Positions 52,757-62,050 of a stretch of 64,000 bases of DNA are shown here, one piece after another. Position 1 is the stretch's first letter. Each line of letters begins with the position of its first letter. The stretch is taken from contig NC_018000.1 of assembly GCF_000265205.3 (NCBI RefSeq), positions 1,426,001 through 1,490,000 of the forward strand. Direction: 5' to 3'. The stretch is from Sinorhizobium fredii USDA 257 (GTDB lineage Bacteria > Pseudomonadota > Alphaproteobacteria > Rhizobiales > Rhizobiaceae). A model generated the notes under the pieces. That model saw only the letters and a list, made by a program, of their open reading frames with translations, made no database searches and was not told the DNA's origin. The position numbers and the translations under genes are program-made.

Positions 52757-53896
52757 TCACCGCAAGTTGAGCCGTCCATCGGGGCGCTGCTCCAGGACTG
52801 TTCCGAACCGACCGCTCTCACGGGCAAGCGTTTCGCTGATCCATTCCAGGTCCGATCCGGAGGGATCGACAAGGCTGAAGCCGTGAGCCTGCAACGGCAC
52901 GATCTCCAGGGCCAAGAGATCGCCAGCCTGATCGATGTCGGCGAAGTACATCAGGCGCAGATCGCTCCTGAATTCCGCATAGCCGGAGATCCCCTCGTAG
53001 TCGTTGATGAAATCGCCGCAGCCATAGAGGATAAGACGGTTGCGGTAGAGTTCGATCGCCTTGGCGTGATGCGAGGAGTGTCCGTGAACGATCGAGACAT
53101 CCGCTTCGTCGATGAGCGCGTGCGCGAAGTCTCGCTGGGCGGCAGGCACGTCATGGCCCCAGTTTGGACCCCAGTGGATCGATACGACCACCACGTCGTG
53201 CGGCCTCTTGATGTGGCGGATATGTTCGGCGAAGCCACTTGTGTGGAGCGGGTCGAGAGAGGGCAGGAAATTCACACCTGCCCTGCCCTCACTAGCCGCC
53301 CAGCTTGGAGGCACGCCGCTTGTCGGGGTCGCGAGCGCGAATAGCAGGAGGCGCCCCTCGGTACCGATATCGAAGGCCGCCGGCTTACGGGCCTCGTCGA
53401 GGTCGCGTCCAGCGCCGGCTGTCACGATCCGCAAGCGCTCCAGCGTTACCAATGTGTCGAAAAGCCCGGCCGTGCCCCAATCCAGAATGTGGTTGTTGGC
53501 GAGCACGCAACAGTCGACGCCGAAGGCAGCAAGACAGGAGGCGTTTTCCGGACTCATGCGATAGTTGATGCCCTTTGGAACATGGTCCTCGCTGCGGGTG
53601 ATGGCCGTTTCGAGATTGATGAGGCGGAGGTCCGGCTGGGCGCGAGCGCATTCGTCAAGCGCTACGCCCCACACCAGAGCCGGGTCCATCGGCGCAGGTA
53701 TCGGACCGTTTGCCTTCTCCGCCAGGCGGACATAGTCGCGCGCCGAGCGAATATAGCTCTCGTACAGGATCGGATCGCATGGAGCGGGCAGGACCTGATC
53801 GATGCCCCGTCCGGTCATGACGTCGCCGCACAGGAAGACGCGGATCGTGCCCTCCCTTGTGCGTGAGTCGGAGAAAAGCTGGCTGGTCGTGCTCAT
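52757..53896 (-). CDS. CapA family protein (PGA_cap metallophosphatase-like)
   Basis: A 379-residue protein with the PGA_cap fold. It starts MSTTSQLFSDSRTREGTIRV and shows the conserved blocks FLCGDVMTGRGIDQVL near residues 21-36, INLETAITRSED near 95-106, CCVLANNHILDWG near 128-140, and VSIHWGPNWG and VHGHSSHHAKAIELY in the second half, which match a calcineurin-like metal site. Members are annotated as poly-gamma-glutamate capsule proteins, but many function elsewhere. No capsule-synthesis partners adjoin it here. The ATG at 53896 has GAGAGG upstream. No signal peptide is evident. Confidence 0.88.
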   Translation of the reverse strand: MSTTSQLFSDSRTREGTIRVFLCGDVMTGRGIDQVLPAPCDPILYESYIRSARDYVRLAEKANGPIPAPMDPALVWGVALDECARAQPDLRLINLETAITRSEDHVPKGINYRMSPENASCLAAFGVDCCVLANNHILDWGTAGLFDTLVTLERLRIVTAGAGRDLDEARKPAAFDIGTEGRLLLFALATPTSGVPPSWAASEGRAGVNFLPSLDPLHTSGFAEHIRHIKRPHDVVVVSIHWGPNWGHDVPAAQRDFAHALIDEADVSIVHGHSSHHAKAIELYRNRLILYGCGDFINDYEGISGYAEFRSDLRLMYFADIDQAGDLLALEIVPLQAHGFSLVDPSGSDLEWISETLARESGRFGTVLEQRPDGRLNLR

Positions 53897-54002
53897 GCTT
53901 GCCGACCTCTCTGCGCGCCATTCTACGAAGCTCGCCCCGGCAAGGAAAGGTCGCTCGACCGCGCGCGATTTCAATGCGCGGCCGATGGCCCGAGAGCCAC
54001 GC

Positions 54003-54896
54003 CTAGTCGAACTTCCCGCGAGCATCTGCCTGACCCAGGACCCAATATCCCGATGCCTTGACCCAACTCAGCGGATAGCCTCGCTCGTCGACAATATGCC
54101 AGCGGATTGACCGGGTCACGGCCGCCTCGGCGGCGATCCAGACGAAGGTTCCCGGCTCGATGTCGATCGTCTTGACGGCGGCGAGAAGCGCCTCGGGATC
54201 CGCGGCCCGGGAGAGCGGTCGATGGACCCAGAGCGCAACATAGTCCGCCCGGGTTTCAAATCTCTGATGTTCCTCCGGCCCTGTCACCGCTGCGATGCTG
54301 GTGATGCGCCTACCGGCGGCTGCCTCTTCGATCCGCCGGCCGATCGCCGGCAGCGCCGTCTCGTCGCCGATCAGCAGCCATCGTTCCACGTCGGGCGAGA
54401 CCACCGCCGATCCGCGTGGTCCGGCGACCTCGAGCCTGTCACCCAGCTGCGCCCAAAGCGCCCACAGCGTTGCCGGGCCGGCGTCATGAACGACAAAGTC
54501 AATCGCAAGTGTGCGTGAACGTGCATCATAGCGTCATGGCGTATAGTCGCGCCGCTCAGCCTCCCCGGAAGAGGACGGCACAAGGATCTTGACGTGGTCG
54601 TCAGGCGACAGGCTCCGGAAGTCCGCGAGATCATCACCGGTCAAGTTGACCCGCAGCATGCCTGGGGTGAGTTGAACGACGCTCGTGACCGTCAGAAGTC
54701 GCCGCTTCAGTTCATGACGGACACGCTCGATGCGAGGTGCGGCAGATACGGATGCTGAATCAACGGGAACACCCATAGCATCGCGCTGGACCGTGGCGGC
54801 GAAAACACGCCCGGGGTTAAATCGAGGCTCCTTTGCCTCTTCTAACGGCACCCTGCACAACATTTGCGCAGACATCAGAGGCGACAGGCATCTCAT
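54003..54896 (-). pseudogene. Siderophore-interacting protein gene interrupted by a stop codon
   Basis: Both halves of a siderophore-interacting FAD/NAD(P)-type ferric reductase are in one frame. The N-terminal FAD-binding half runs RVRHELKRRLLTVTSVVQLT, then MLRVNLTGDDL and VKILVPSSSGEAERRDYTP. A TGA at 54534-54536 then stands where an arginine is expected (YTP-stop-RYDARSRTLAIDF). The C-terminal NAD(P)-side half continues VVSPDVERWLLIGDETALPA and WVKASGYWVLG. A single C-to-T change explains the stop. The exact start upstream is uncertain. It would have released iron from imported ferric siderophores. Confidence 0.75.
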
Positions 54897-55102
54897 GAGG
54901 AAAAGTGACCGGCAGCCCCATCTTTCCGCTTGTAAAGCCCTGTGTCGTTGCATAATCGCGCGCCAACCAAACCATAAAGCGATGGCGACAGACGGTAGCC
55001 ACTTCGACTGCGGCGCGATCGTGAGCTATCGGGCCATCGCGGCGGTGCCACGGGGAGGATGCGACGGGTTGCATATCTTCATTTCTCTTTGGGAAATTGG
55101 CG

Positions 55103-56101
55103 ATGCAAGGGCAAAGGCAGGGAATGAAACTCTCATATCTGGGCAGCGACGCCGAGGAACTGTCGGATGTTCTGACGCGCTGCATTGGACCCGTCAGGGT
55201 GCAAAGGCCGCTGAACACGGATTTCTCCTATAGCTATGAGTTCGTCGCCGCCGGCCGCGTTGCCTTCAGCCGCGTGACGTCGCAGGGCAGTCTGAGTATA
55301 GGCCAGAAGGACGAGGTGCCTAAGCTCCTCATATTGCTCCCCCTGCACGGCTCCGCCTGCGTGAAGATAGGGCGAAATGAGAGCCTGATTTCCAAACCGG
55401 GCCAGGCAGCGATCCTCGACGGCAACAGACTGTCCGAACTGCAGATCGAGGGAGACCGCAGCCACCTATCGCTTGTCATCGACCAGGAAGACATTTTCCA
55501 CCGCCTTCGTGGCGGACTGGAACGGCCGGTCTATGGTTCGCTCGACTTCGTGCCCGAACTCGACCTTGCAGATGGGGCGGGCCAGATCATCTTGAGGCTG
55601 TCACAGATCATGGCGGCTTCCCTCGGGGCGGAACCCGCGATGCGTGACATGCCCAACGCGCTTTCCTATCTCTCCGGAAGCATCGTTAACCTGCTGGTCG
55701 ATACGGTGCCGCATCGGTTCTCGGCGGCCTTGAGCCAGGGCGAGTGGCTGCCGTCCCCAAAGCACGTCAAACGTGCTGTCGACTTCATGCACGCCAATCT
55801 CTGTGCGCCAATTTCGATGACCGACATCGCAGGGGCGGCCGGCATCGGCGTTCGGTCTCTGCAGGAGGGCTTCAAGCGGTTCAAGGGCACGTCGCCGATC
55901 AGCTATCTCGCCCAACTGCGAATGGAAGCGGCCCACCGCGACCTTCGACAAGCGGATCAAAGGGTCTCCGTGGCGGAGATTGCCCGCAAATGGGGTTTCA
56001 GGCATATGGGTCGTTTCGCGACCGAATACCGGAAATGCTATGGGTGCCCGCCTTCCGAAGCGCGAAAAGGACGACCGCACGCGTTGGAGCCGGGAGAATA
56101 A
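55103..56101 (+). CDS. AraC family transcriptional regulator
   Basis: A 332-residue regulator with an N-terminal cupin-like effector domain (about residues 1-190) and a C-terminal double HTH (about 215-320): AVDFMHANLCAPISMTDIAG, then LQEGFKRFKGTSPISYLAQL and VAEIARKWGFRHMGRFATEY. The start is uncertain; ATG 55124 with AGGCAGGGA is nearly as good. It is a paralogue of the AraC protein at 60519-61601, with the same DFMHAH/DFMHAN and KWGF segments. It borders the LuxR regulator island on its left. The ligand is unknown. Confidence 0.9.
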   Translation: MQGQRQGMKLSYLGSDAEELSDVLTRCIGPVRVQRPLNTDFSYSYEFVAAGRVAFSRVTSQGSLSIGQKDEVPKLLILLPLHGSACVKIGRNESLISKPGQAAILDGNRLSELQIEGDRSHLSLVIDQEDIFHRLRGGLERPVYGSLDFVPELDLADGAGQIILRLSQIMAASLGAEPAMRDMPNALSYLSGSIVNLLVDTVPHRFSAALSQGEWLPSPKHVKRAVDFMHANLCAPISMTDIAGAAGIGVRSLQEGFKRFKGTSPISYLAQLRMEAAHRDLRQADQRVSVAEIARKWGFRHMGRFATEYRKCYGCPPSEARKGRPHALEPGE

Positions 56102-56171
56102 GACATAGGCGGCGCGGCTAAGCCGCACCGCCCAAAGACCGACTTTTCCCTGCGTGCACGGATCGGCATGA

Positions 56172-56948
56172 TCAGTGATAGCCCGCATTGCCTGTAAAGA
56201 GATCATTCAGCTTGTAGGCCACCTCGGTCCGGTTCGTTGCCTTCAGCTTTTTCATGATGTTGCGAATATGGACCTTTACGGTGCTTTCGCGAAGATTGAG
56301 CTCATAGGCGATGATCTTGTTCGCCTTGCCCTTGCGAAGCGCTTGGACGACTTCCGCTTGCCGAAGCGTGAACATGCCGGCCATCGGCTGGGCTTCCGGC
56401 CTTTCCGTCTCGATCAGATGCCGTACGGCGAGAACGCTGCTGGCCGGCAGGAAGATTCCGCCTGCTACCGCCAATCCGATCGCTTCGATGCAAACCTCCA
56501 CACCAACGGACGTAGGGATATATCCGCGCGCACCGCATTCGAGCACCCGCAAGATCTGGCCGAGATCATCGATGTCGGACAGGACGACGACCGGGAGCGG
56601 CCGGAACTCGGCGGCAAGCTTTGCGATCTCGGCCGCGACATCGGCGACTTTGCGGGCGCCGATATTGAGGAGAACGGCTCCGACTGACGGGCAGGTGCCC
56701 TTCTTCTCTCGCCATTCATCGACAGAACCGAAGGCGCCGACTTCCATACCAAGACCATGGGTGGTCAGGGTCCTCGCCAGGCATTCTCGGTCCAGCGCCC
56801 TGCTATCGAGGACAAGTAGACAGCGTTTGTCCACCCCCTCCGTCTGCTGCATTTCGCCGTCGCTGGCACGATGTGTGAGGCTGTTGGAGCCGCTCGGCTC
56901 CTGCGCAAATGCCGGCGTTTTCTCAAATCTTGAAATTGAAGAAGCCAT
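56172..56948 (-). CDS. LuxR/NarL-type regulator with a degenerate receiver domain
   Basis: A 258-residue protein. The N-terminal receiver-like domain (about residues 40-165) begins CLLVLDSRALDREC. Where a response regulator has its phospho-accepting Asp after beta-3, it has Asn in AVLLNIGARK, and the usual Lys region reads GARGYIPTS. Phosphorylation by a histidine kinase is therefore doubtful. The C-terminal LuxR HTH (about 190-250) is intact: RQAEVVQALRKGKANKIIAY, NLRESTVKVHIRNIMKK. No kinase gene is adjacent. It is closely similar to the protein at 59247-60065. Confidence 0.92.
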   Translation of the reverse strand: MASSISRFEKTPAFAQEPSGSNSLTHRASDGEMQQTEGVDKRCLLVLDSRALDRECLARTLTTHGLGMEVGAFGSVDEWREKKGTCPSVGAVLLNIGARKVADVAAEIAKLAAEFRPLPVVVLSDIDDLGQILRVLECGARGYIPTSVGVEVCIEAIGLAVAGGIFLPASSVLAVRHLIETERPEAQPMAGMFTLRQAEVVQALRKGKANKIIAYELNLRESTVKVHIRNIMKKLKATNRTEVAYKLNDLFTGNAGYH

Positions 56949-57543
56949 TGCAAATCCCCTTAAACATATGGTCCCAATGGAGGCAAATTCCTCAGACCGA
57001 GCGTTCTTCTAGAAAATACTCTGAATACTACTTTATAATTAATACTTTTGGCGTCACCCTTTTGGAATAACCTTCTTTTAGACACTGAGTTATCAAAAAT
57101 ATACATGTAATACACGATAGTCTAGTAGAACACCCCCAAAAAAATGAAGGGATGCACACGAAGATCGCGCCGCCGCGTCAATGGCGCAACGATAGCCGAC
57201 TGGCTCGTGGCGCGACCACGGGGTTCCCGGCCGACCAAAGTGATCCCCTAAAGGCGTGGGCGACCGGATAGAGACGGTTCCTGGCGGAGCAAAATGGGAA
57301 GGCAGTCTCTCCCCTCGAATGAGCAGTACCACGACATCCACCCCCCGACCTTCAGGCGGAGCTTCGGATTAAGAGACGCAGTGCGGCTTTTGACAATTGA
57401 CGAAATGAGAGGATGCCTACCGCCTTCGAAGGCTGACCGGGTATCTGCCGATCCACCTTTCGTGGTACCCACAGCCGAGACTCGGACGCAGCAGGCGGCC
57501 GGTGCTCCGGCGTTGGCGCCGTCGGGCTCCGACAGGGACGTGC
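56949..57543. other. Non-coding gap in the regulator island
   Basis: About 595 bases. Positions 57000-57130 are AT-rich and probably include the promoter of the 56172-56948 gene (minus strand). The remainder is downstream of the second LuxR gene. Short frames here have no ribosome sites and read as non-coding. No RNA was recognised. Confidence 0.4.
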
Positions 57544-58332
57544 TCAGATCGTGGAGCGGAACTCCTTGAGCGCCGATGATTTCCGGTCCTGAAAGTTGCG
57601 GTACCTGGCCGCTGCCTCAGTTCGGTTATGAGCACCCAGCTTGGTGATGATGTTGTGCAAATGGATCTTCACGGTGTGTTCCGACAACCGAAATTCAGCC
57701 GCAATGAGCTTGTTCTGCAGCCCGCGTGAAACCATCTCGAGAATCTGCAGTTCGCGAGCCGTCAACTCGGCAACGCCATCGCCCTCAATCCGCGCGCCCG
57801 CGGAAACCCCGTTATGGGACGGCAACGGGGGGCCGCTTCTGCTTGCCTGAAGCATGAGCTCGGGCGGAAAATACGCGCCGCCGCAAAGCATCAGCCGGAT
57901 CACCGACAGCCATACATCAAGCTTGACGTTCATAGGCAGCATGCCACGGACCAGGGGCGACCCCAGAATCTCGGCGAAGGACGAATTCTGGCCATGTCCA
58001 TGCGGCTCGATGACGGCCGTAAGAGATTGCGGATGCAAGCGCAAAATTCGTGTCGAGGCTCCCTCAACGTCCTTCATCAGGCCGATGTCGACAAGAAGCA
58101 ACGACACCGGATGCGAGAAGGTCCGGCATGCCGCATCGACATCGTCGACCTGTTCGACGAGCACCCATGGAAATTCGCGTTCCGTCGCCTCGATCAACCG
58201 CTCCGAAACACTTCCGGCGCTCGATACGATCAGAATGACGCGTCGGGGCTCGGCCCGCCGTTTTCCGTATGCAAACGCCCCGGCCCCAATCTCACCCCGC
58301 TCAGCCACGTTTCGCAAAGCCATACCCCTCAC
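57544..58332 (-). CDS. LuxR/NarL-type transcriptional regulator
   Basis: A 262-residue protein. The receiver-like half (about residues 30-150) starts VILIVSSAGSVSERLIEA. It keeps an aspartate after the third strand (LLLVDIGLMKD) but lacks the acidic pair normally needed at the end of beta-1 (SSAGS). The C-terminal LuxR HTH is TARELQILEMVSRGLQNKLIA, then FRLSEHTVKIHLHNIITK. It is less similar to the other two LuxR proteins of the island than they are to each other. No sensor kinase is adjacent. The exact start is uncertain; ATG at 58323 is also possible. Confidence 0.9.
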   Translation of the reverse strand: MRGMALRNVAERGEIGAGAFAYGKRRAEPRRVILIVSSAGSVSERLIEATEREFPWVLVEQVDDVDAACRTFSHPVSLLLVDIGLMKDVEGASTRILRLHPQSLTAVIEPHGHGQNSSFAEILGSPLVRGMLPMNVKLDVWLSVIRLMLCGGAYFPPELMLQASRSGPPLPSHNGVSAGARIEGDGVAELTARELQILEMVSRGLQNKLIAAEFRLSEHTVKIHLHNIITKLGAHNRTEAAARYRNFQDRKSSALKEFRSTI

Positions 58333-59246
58333 TCGCTCTATCGATCGGCAACTGCTGGTCGATTGAACCTGCGCAAATCACGTCGCTTCGGCGAACTCTA
58401 GCCCACGGCGCGCCCAGTCGCGACGACGCAAAAGGTGTGAGCTATCCGTTGAAAGGTTACCAGGCGGCGGAGCTTTGCCCTGCTCTGCTTCATCCAAATG
58501 AACGAGACAGTACCGCGGCGACATCCATCCTGTGAAGCCCTGGGACGTTCCGCAAGCCGCAGATAGGACGGAGAGCGGCGAGGTGCCGCGGATTTTAACA
58601 AGCCTGCTGATGTGGGATGAGAACGTGAAAGTCTAGTTGATCAGGACTTCAAATGCTTGGCTTCATCGGTTTCGCCACGCGGCGAGATTGGCGACGCTCG
58701 CGAATTACTATCCCGAAACGCCGGTAGACTTGACGCACTCGAGCCCAGTGACCGGATTTATTGACCATCGCCCGCAGGAGTGGAGCCCTGGAATTTACTT
58801 GACGACATACGGAGCGATCGACCTGCGATGGTAATTCGCCTTCACGCTTCGAAAGCCTTCTTTAAAAGAGCGTAGCTGCCCAAGGTACCATCTGCCACTC
58901 GTGCTGGCCGTGAACTGCGCCCCTGGAAAGCGGAGGGGCATCAAGGATGCGCAAAGCTGCACCGAAAGAGGTACGTACTTTCCCATTTAATTGCTTCAAT
59001 AGTACGCATTTTTCTGCACTATTCACAGTGTTGCAAATGAATGATACTTGTTTTCGTGATTATTGCCATCTTATTTAGGAATTTTTCATCACGCTCCTTC
59101 TGCAGTAGTCAATGCTTTATTGTGATTTTATTTAAGACTTTTTTCGAGGCGAGTGTGGTTAACGAAACAGGCGCATTAAGCAAATCTGCAAGACGCAAGC
59201 CCCTCAACCGTAGCCGAGGTTTGACGAGTTGCCGAGGGCTACGGCC
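58333..59246. other. Non-coding gap between divergent LuxR genes
   Basis: About 914 bases, AT-rich towards 59000-59160. It should hold the promoters of the divergent LuxR genes at 58332 and 59247. A 65-codon plus-strand frame (58637-58834) has no ribosome site and was not accepted. I see no recognisable repeat, RNA or mobile-element end. Confidence 0.4.
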
Positions 59247-60065
59247 ATGAACTCACCGAGCCCGGAAGATGGCGGCGGAGCCCCAACCAAGCCTGCTCAC
59301 GAGGGCACTGGCGACGAACCCCGCGCTACGGAAACAGAAGCGCGGTCGCCGCAAGAGCGGCACCTTGTCATCATCGACGGGCGAGCTCTCTGGCGCGACA
59401 GCCTGGCGCGAAACATCGCCGCCGACAATCCCGGCTGGTCTATTCTGACGTTCGAGTCCTCCGAGGTATGGAGGCGGCAACGCGAGGAAGACACGCCGCC
59501 GGCGGCAATCCTGTTGAACATTGCGGACAAGAGGATCGATGATCCGGCTGTTGAACAAGAAATCACGATACTCGCATCCGAGTTCGCTCCGGCTCCGGTG
59601 ATCGTCCTGTCGGACAGGGACGATCTGACACAGATCGTGAAAGCACTGGAATGCGGAGCAAAGGGGTATATTCCTTCTTCTGTGGGCGTGGATGTCTGTA
59701 TCGAGGCCATCTCGCTTTCGCTCGCGGGCGGCATCTTCGTTCCGGCGAGAAGTGTGTTCGCGATGCGTCACCTGTTTGAACCCGGGGGCGCCGCCGAGCG
59801 GCCACTGGCTGGTTTGTTCACCGAGCGCCAGGCGGAGGTGGTGGAGGCGCTGCGGCGTGGAAAGGCGAACAAGGTCATCGCTTACGAGCTCAACCTTCGG
59901 GAAAGTACGGTAAAGGTTCACGTCCGCAATATCATGAAGAAGATCAAGGCGGCCAATAGGACCGAGGTCGCCTACAAGATCAACGATCTACTCCCCGATT
60001 ATCCCTCGGTCGAGAAACCGTCGAGCACTGCCGGTGTTGATCCCGACAAGAGGCGCCGCGACTAG
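59247..60065 (+). CDS. LuxR/NarL-type regulator with a degenerate receiver domain
   Basis: A 272-residue protein. The receiver-like domain (about residues 38-165) starts HLVIIDGRALWRDSLARNIA; Asn replaces the phospho-Asp (AILLNIADKRID) and the Lys region reads GAKGYIPSS. The LuxR HTH (about 195-260) is RQAEVVEALRRGKANKVIAY, NLRESTVKVHVRNIMKK. Almost every residue of the HTH matches the 56172-56948 protein, so the two likely arose by duplication and may share DNA targets. ATG 59247 was preferred to an upstream in-frame ATG because AGGG precedes it. It is followed by an AraC gene on the same strand. Confidence 0.92.
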   Translation: MNSPSPEDGGGAPTKPAHEGTGDEPRATETEARSPQERHLVIIDGRALWRDSLARNIAADNPGWSILTFESSEVWRRQREEDTPPAAILLNIADKRIDDPAVEQEITILASEFAPAPVIVLSDRDDLTQIVKALECGAKGYIPSSVGVDVCIEAISLSLAGGIFVPARSVFAMRHLFEPGGAAERPLAGLFTERQAEVVEALRRGKANKVIAYELNLRESTVKVHVRNIMKKIKAANRTEVAYKINDLLPDYPSVEKPSSTAGVDPDKRRRD

Positions 60066-60518
60066 ATTTTGCATGCGGGCGCTCAGCCTCGCCTTCGCGC
60101 GAACGAGCTGCTGTGCATATTGGTAGCGAATGCCGCATCGGTTTCCGCCATGGCCTCCCACAATGGCGCGCGCGGCGCCCCGTGCGTCCGTCAGGGCAGC
60201 ACTCGCTTCTTGGACAAAACCACAAATGGTGACGGCCGCCGCATCCACTACTAGATAGTTACTTGCAAGTATTGCCTCCATCTAGAGATGTTCCGCGCCG
60301 ACTGGCCAAGAAGCACGCGCCGTAAAGCAAGTTCGCTTGCAGGTAGATTGCCTCGTCGGCTTCCGGAAACTCAATATCCGCTGCGCGCAAATTCTGTCCG
60401 TATGACGCCGAGATGTCTTTGCCGTGCGATATTTTTGTGGAGCTTTAATTCTCCCGGAAGGACGAATAGCGCCGTGCGATTCTTCATTCGCAGAGAATAG
60501 CGTGGGCGGGATAGCTTC
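60066..60518. other. Non-coding stretch before the second AraC gene
   Basis: About 450 bases with no supported gene. It lies between two plus-strand regulator genes. It probably carries the AraC gene promoter and, near 60420-60460, a moderately AT-rich patch. No terminator with a T-run was seen after the LuxR gene. Confidence 0.35.
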
Positions 60519-61601
60519 ATGCACCGGGGAAGTGGAAGATACGGTAGCGCGGCAGCGGCGGCCGACGGCCCATTTCAGGTTTGCCCTGTGGTCAGCCCGC
60601 CCCCGCCGAGGGAGGGAAGCAGCGAAGTGGACAGGATTTCTATTGCAGCCACGTCGTTTCGCGGCTTCGATCCGGACGAACTCGCAGCCGTCCTGTCCAC
60701 GCCCGCTTCCCCAATCAAGGTCGAGAGGCTGAGCGGTGAAGCTCTTTCGTTTGACTGCGAATTCTTTTCGACGGGGACGATATCATTCGGCAGCTGCGCC
60801 TATGAAGGCGAATTGGAGTGCAAACGGCAGGCGGCAAGCGACAAGCTGCTGATTTTTCTGCCGACACGAGGAGCCGCCCTGTTTGAACCCAGCGGCAGGG
60901 AAATCTGGTCGCGGCCCGGCCAGGGAACGATCGTCGATGGGGCGCGCAACGAAAGCGTCCGGCTATATGGTCCCCGTCGACACCTCACCTTGTTCATCGA
61001 TCACCGCAAGATCGCCAACCATCTGATCAACATGCTGGAGCGGACGATCAGCGGCAATCTCGAATTCCACCCGCATATCGATCTCACCGCGGGACCAGGG
61101 CTGGCCCTGGCACAACTTGTCGAAACTACATGCAGCGGTCTGCGGGGTGACGCCCCCCTGCGGCAATCCCCCTTGGCTCTTGCGTCGCTCGGCGATGCGG
61201 TAACCCACCTCATACTGGAAGCCGCACCGCACCGCTACTCGGACCAGCTGTCCAGCCCCGTACCCCTGCCGGCGCCGCGACATGTGAAATGGGCGATCGA
61301 TTTCATGCATGCGCACATCGCGGAGCCGATCACCATGGCTGATATTGCTGCGGCGGCGAAGGTGAGCGTCCGCACCCTGCAGCAGGGATTTCGACAGTTC
61401 CGCCTGACCACGCCCATGGCTTATCTGCATGAATTGCGATTGACCGCCGCCCACCAGGATCTCATGAACACACATGAGGCCCAAAGCGTCGCCGACATCG
61501 CGCTGAAATGGGGATTCACCCATCTTGGCCGGTTTGCAGCCGACTACAGGAAGCGCTTTGGCCTGTTGCCTTCGCAAACGATGCGAAGCGGCAAGCGCTG
61601 A
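60519..61601 (+). CDS. AraC family transcriptional regulator
   Basis: A 360-residue regulator (as read from ATG 60519), paralogous to the one at 55103-56101. The cupin-like N-terminal domain spans about residues 40-230, and the HTH pair is IDFMHAHIAEPITMADIAAA, LQQGFRQFRLTTPMAYLHEL and VADIALKWGFTHLGRFAADY. A GTG at 60627 behind GGAGG gives an N-terminus closer to the paralogue (DRISIAATSFRGF), so the first 36 residues may not be made. It closes the regulator island on the right. The ligand is unknown. Confidence 0.88.
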   Translation: MHRGSGRYGSAAAAADGPFQVCPVVSPPPPREGSSEVDRISIAATSFRGFDPDELAAVLSTPASPIKVERLSGEALSFDCEFFSTGTISFGSCAYEGELECKRQAASDKLLIFLPTRGAALFEPSGREIWSRPGQGTIVDGARNESVRLYGPRRHLTLFIDHRKIANHLINMLERTISGNLEFHPHIDLTAGPGLALAQLVETTCSGLRGDAPLRQSPLALASLGDAVTHLILEAAPHRYSDQLSSPVPLPAPRHVKWAIDFMHAHIAEPITMADIAAAAKVSVRTLQQGFRQFRLTTPMAYLHELRLTAAHQDLMNTHEAQSVADIALKWGFTHLGRFAADYRKRFGLLPSQTMRSGKR

Positions 61602-61775
61602 AGGTCGAAAGGATGGCCGTCCGGACTCCTGAAGAAAGCGGTGACATCACTCGACCTGGACAGAAAGCTCGCCTGACACCAGCCTGTTACCAAAGGAACC
61701 CACACTACTTAGAGCGGTCGATAGACAGGAATGGCGCCAATTCGGTGCGCCAGCAATCGAACGAAGAACCTGCCG

Positions 61776-61991
61776 ATGACGCCCGAACGTTTTGCCGAAT
61801 GTCTCGCCAGTTTGAGATGGACGACGATCGATCTCACATCCGCGCTCCAGTGCCAGCTTTCGTGGGTCGAGGCCATGGAAAGCGGTCAGGCAGAAATTCC
61901 TGAGGACCTGGCGCGCTGGCTGGAAGGCCTTGCCAGGTGCCATGAGGCCGCGGGGATTCCGACCGGCTACCGCGACGTTGCGCATTTTTGA
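61776..61991 (+). CDS. Small hypothetical protein (71 residues)
   Basis: MTPERFAECLASLRWTTIDL opens a helical acidic protein that ends GIPTGYRDVAHF. It shows an HTH-like pattern in the middle (ALQCQLSWVEAMESGQAEIP) that resembles short rhizobial xre-like proteins, but I do not claim DNA binding. The start at 61776 avoids an upstream in-frame ATG without a ribosome site. It is short, about 200 bases after the AraC gene. The function is unknown. Confidence 0.6.
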   Translation: MTPERFAECLASLRWTTIDLTSALQCQLSWVEAMESGQAEIPEDLARWLEGLARCHEAAGIPTGYRDVAHF

Positions 61992-62050
61992 CATGAGGCG
62001 CGCGCGTCGGCCATGCTTGATGAGCCTCCCACGCCGCCTCCCGTCCAGGT

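Noticed and set aside
58637..58834. 65-codon plus-strand frame in the LuxR gap
   Set aside because: No ribosome site, no recognised family, and it is isolated in AT-rich sequence.
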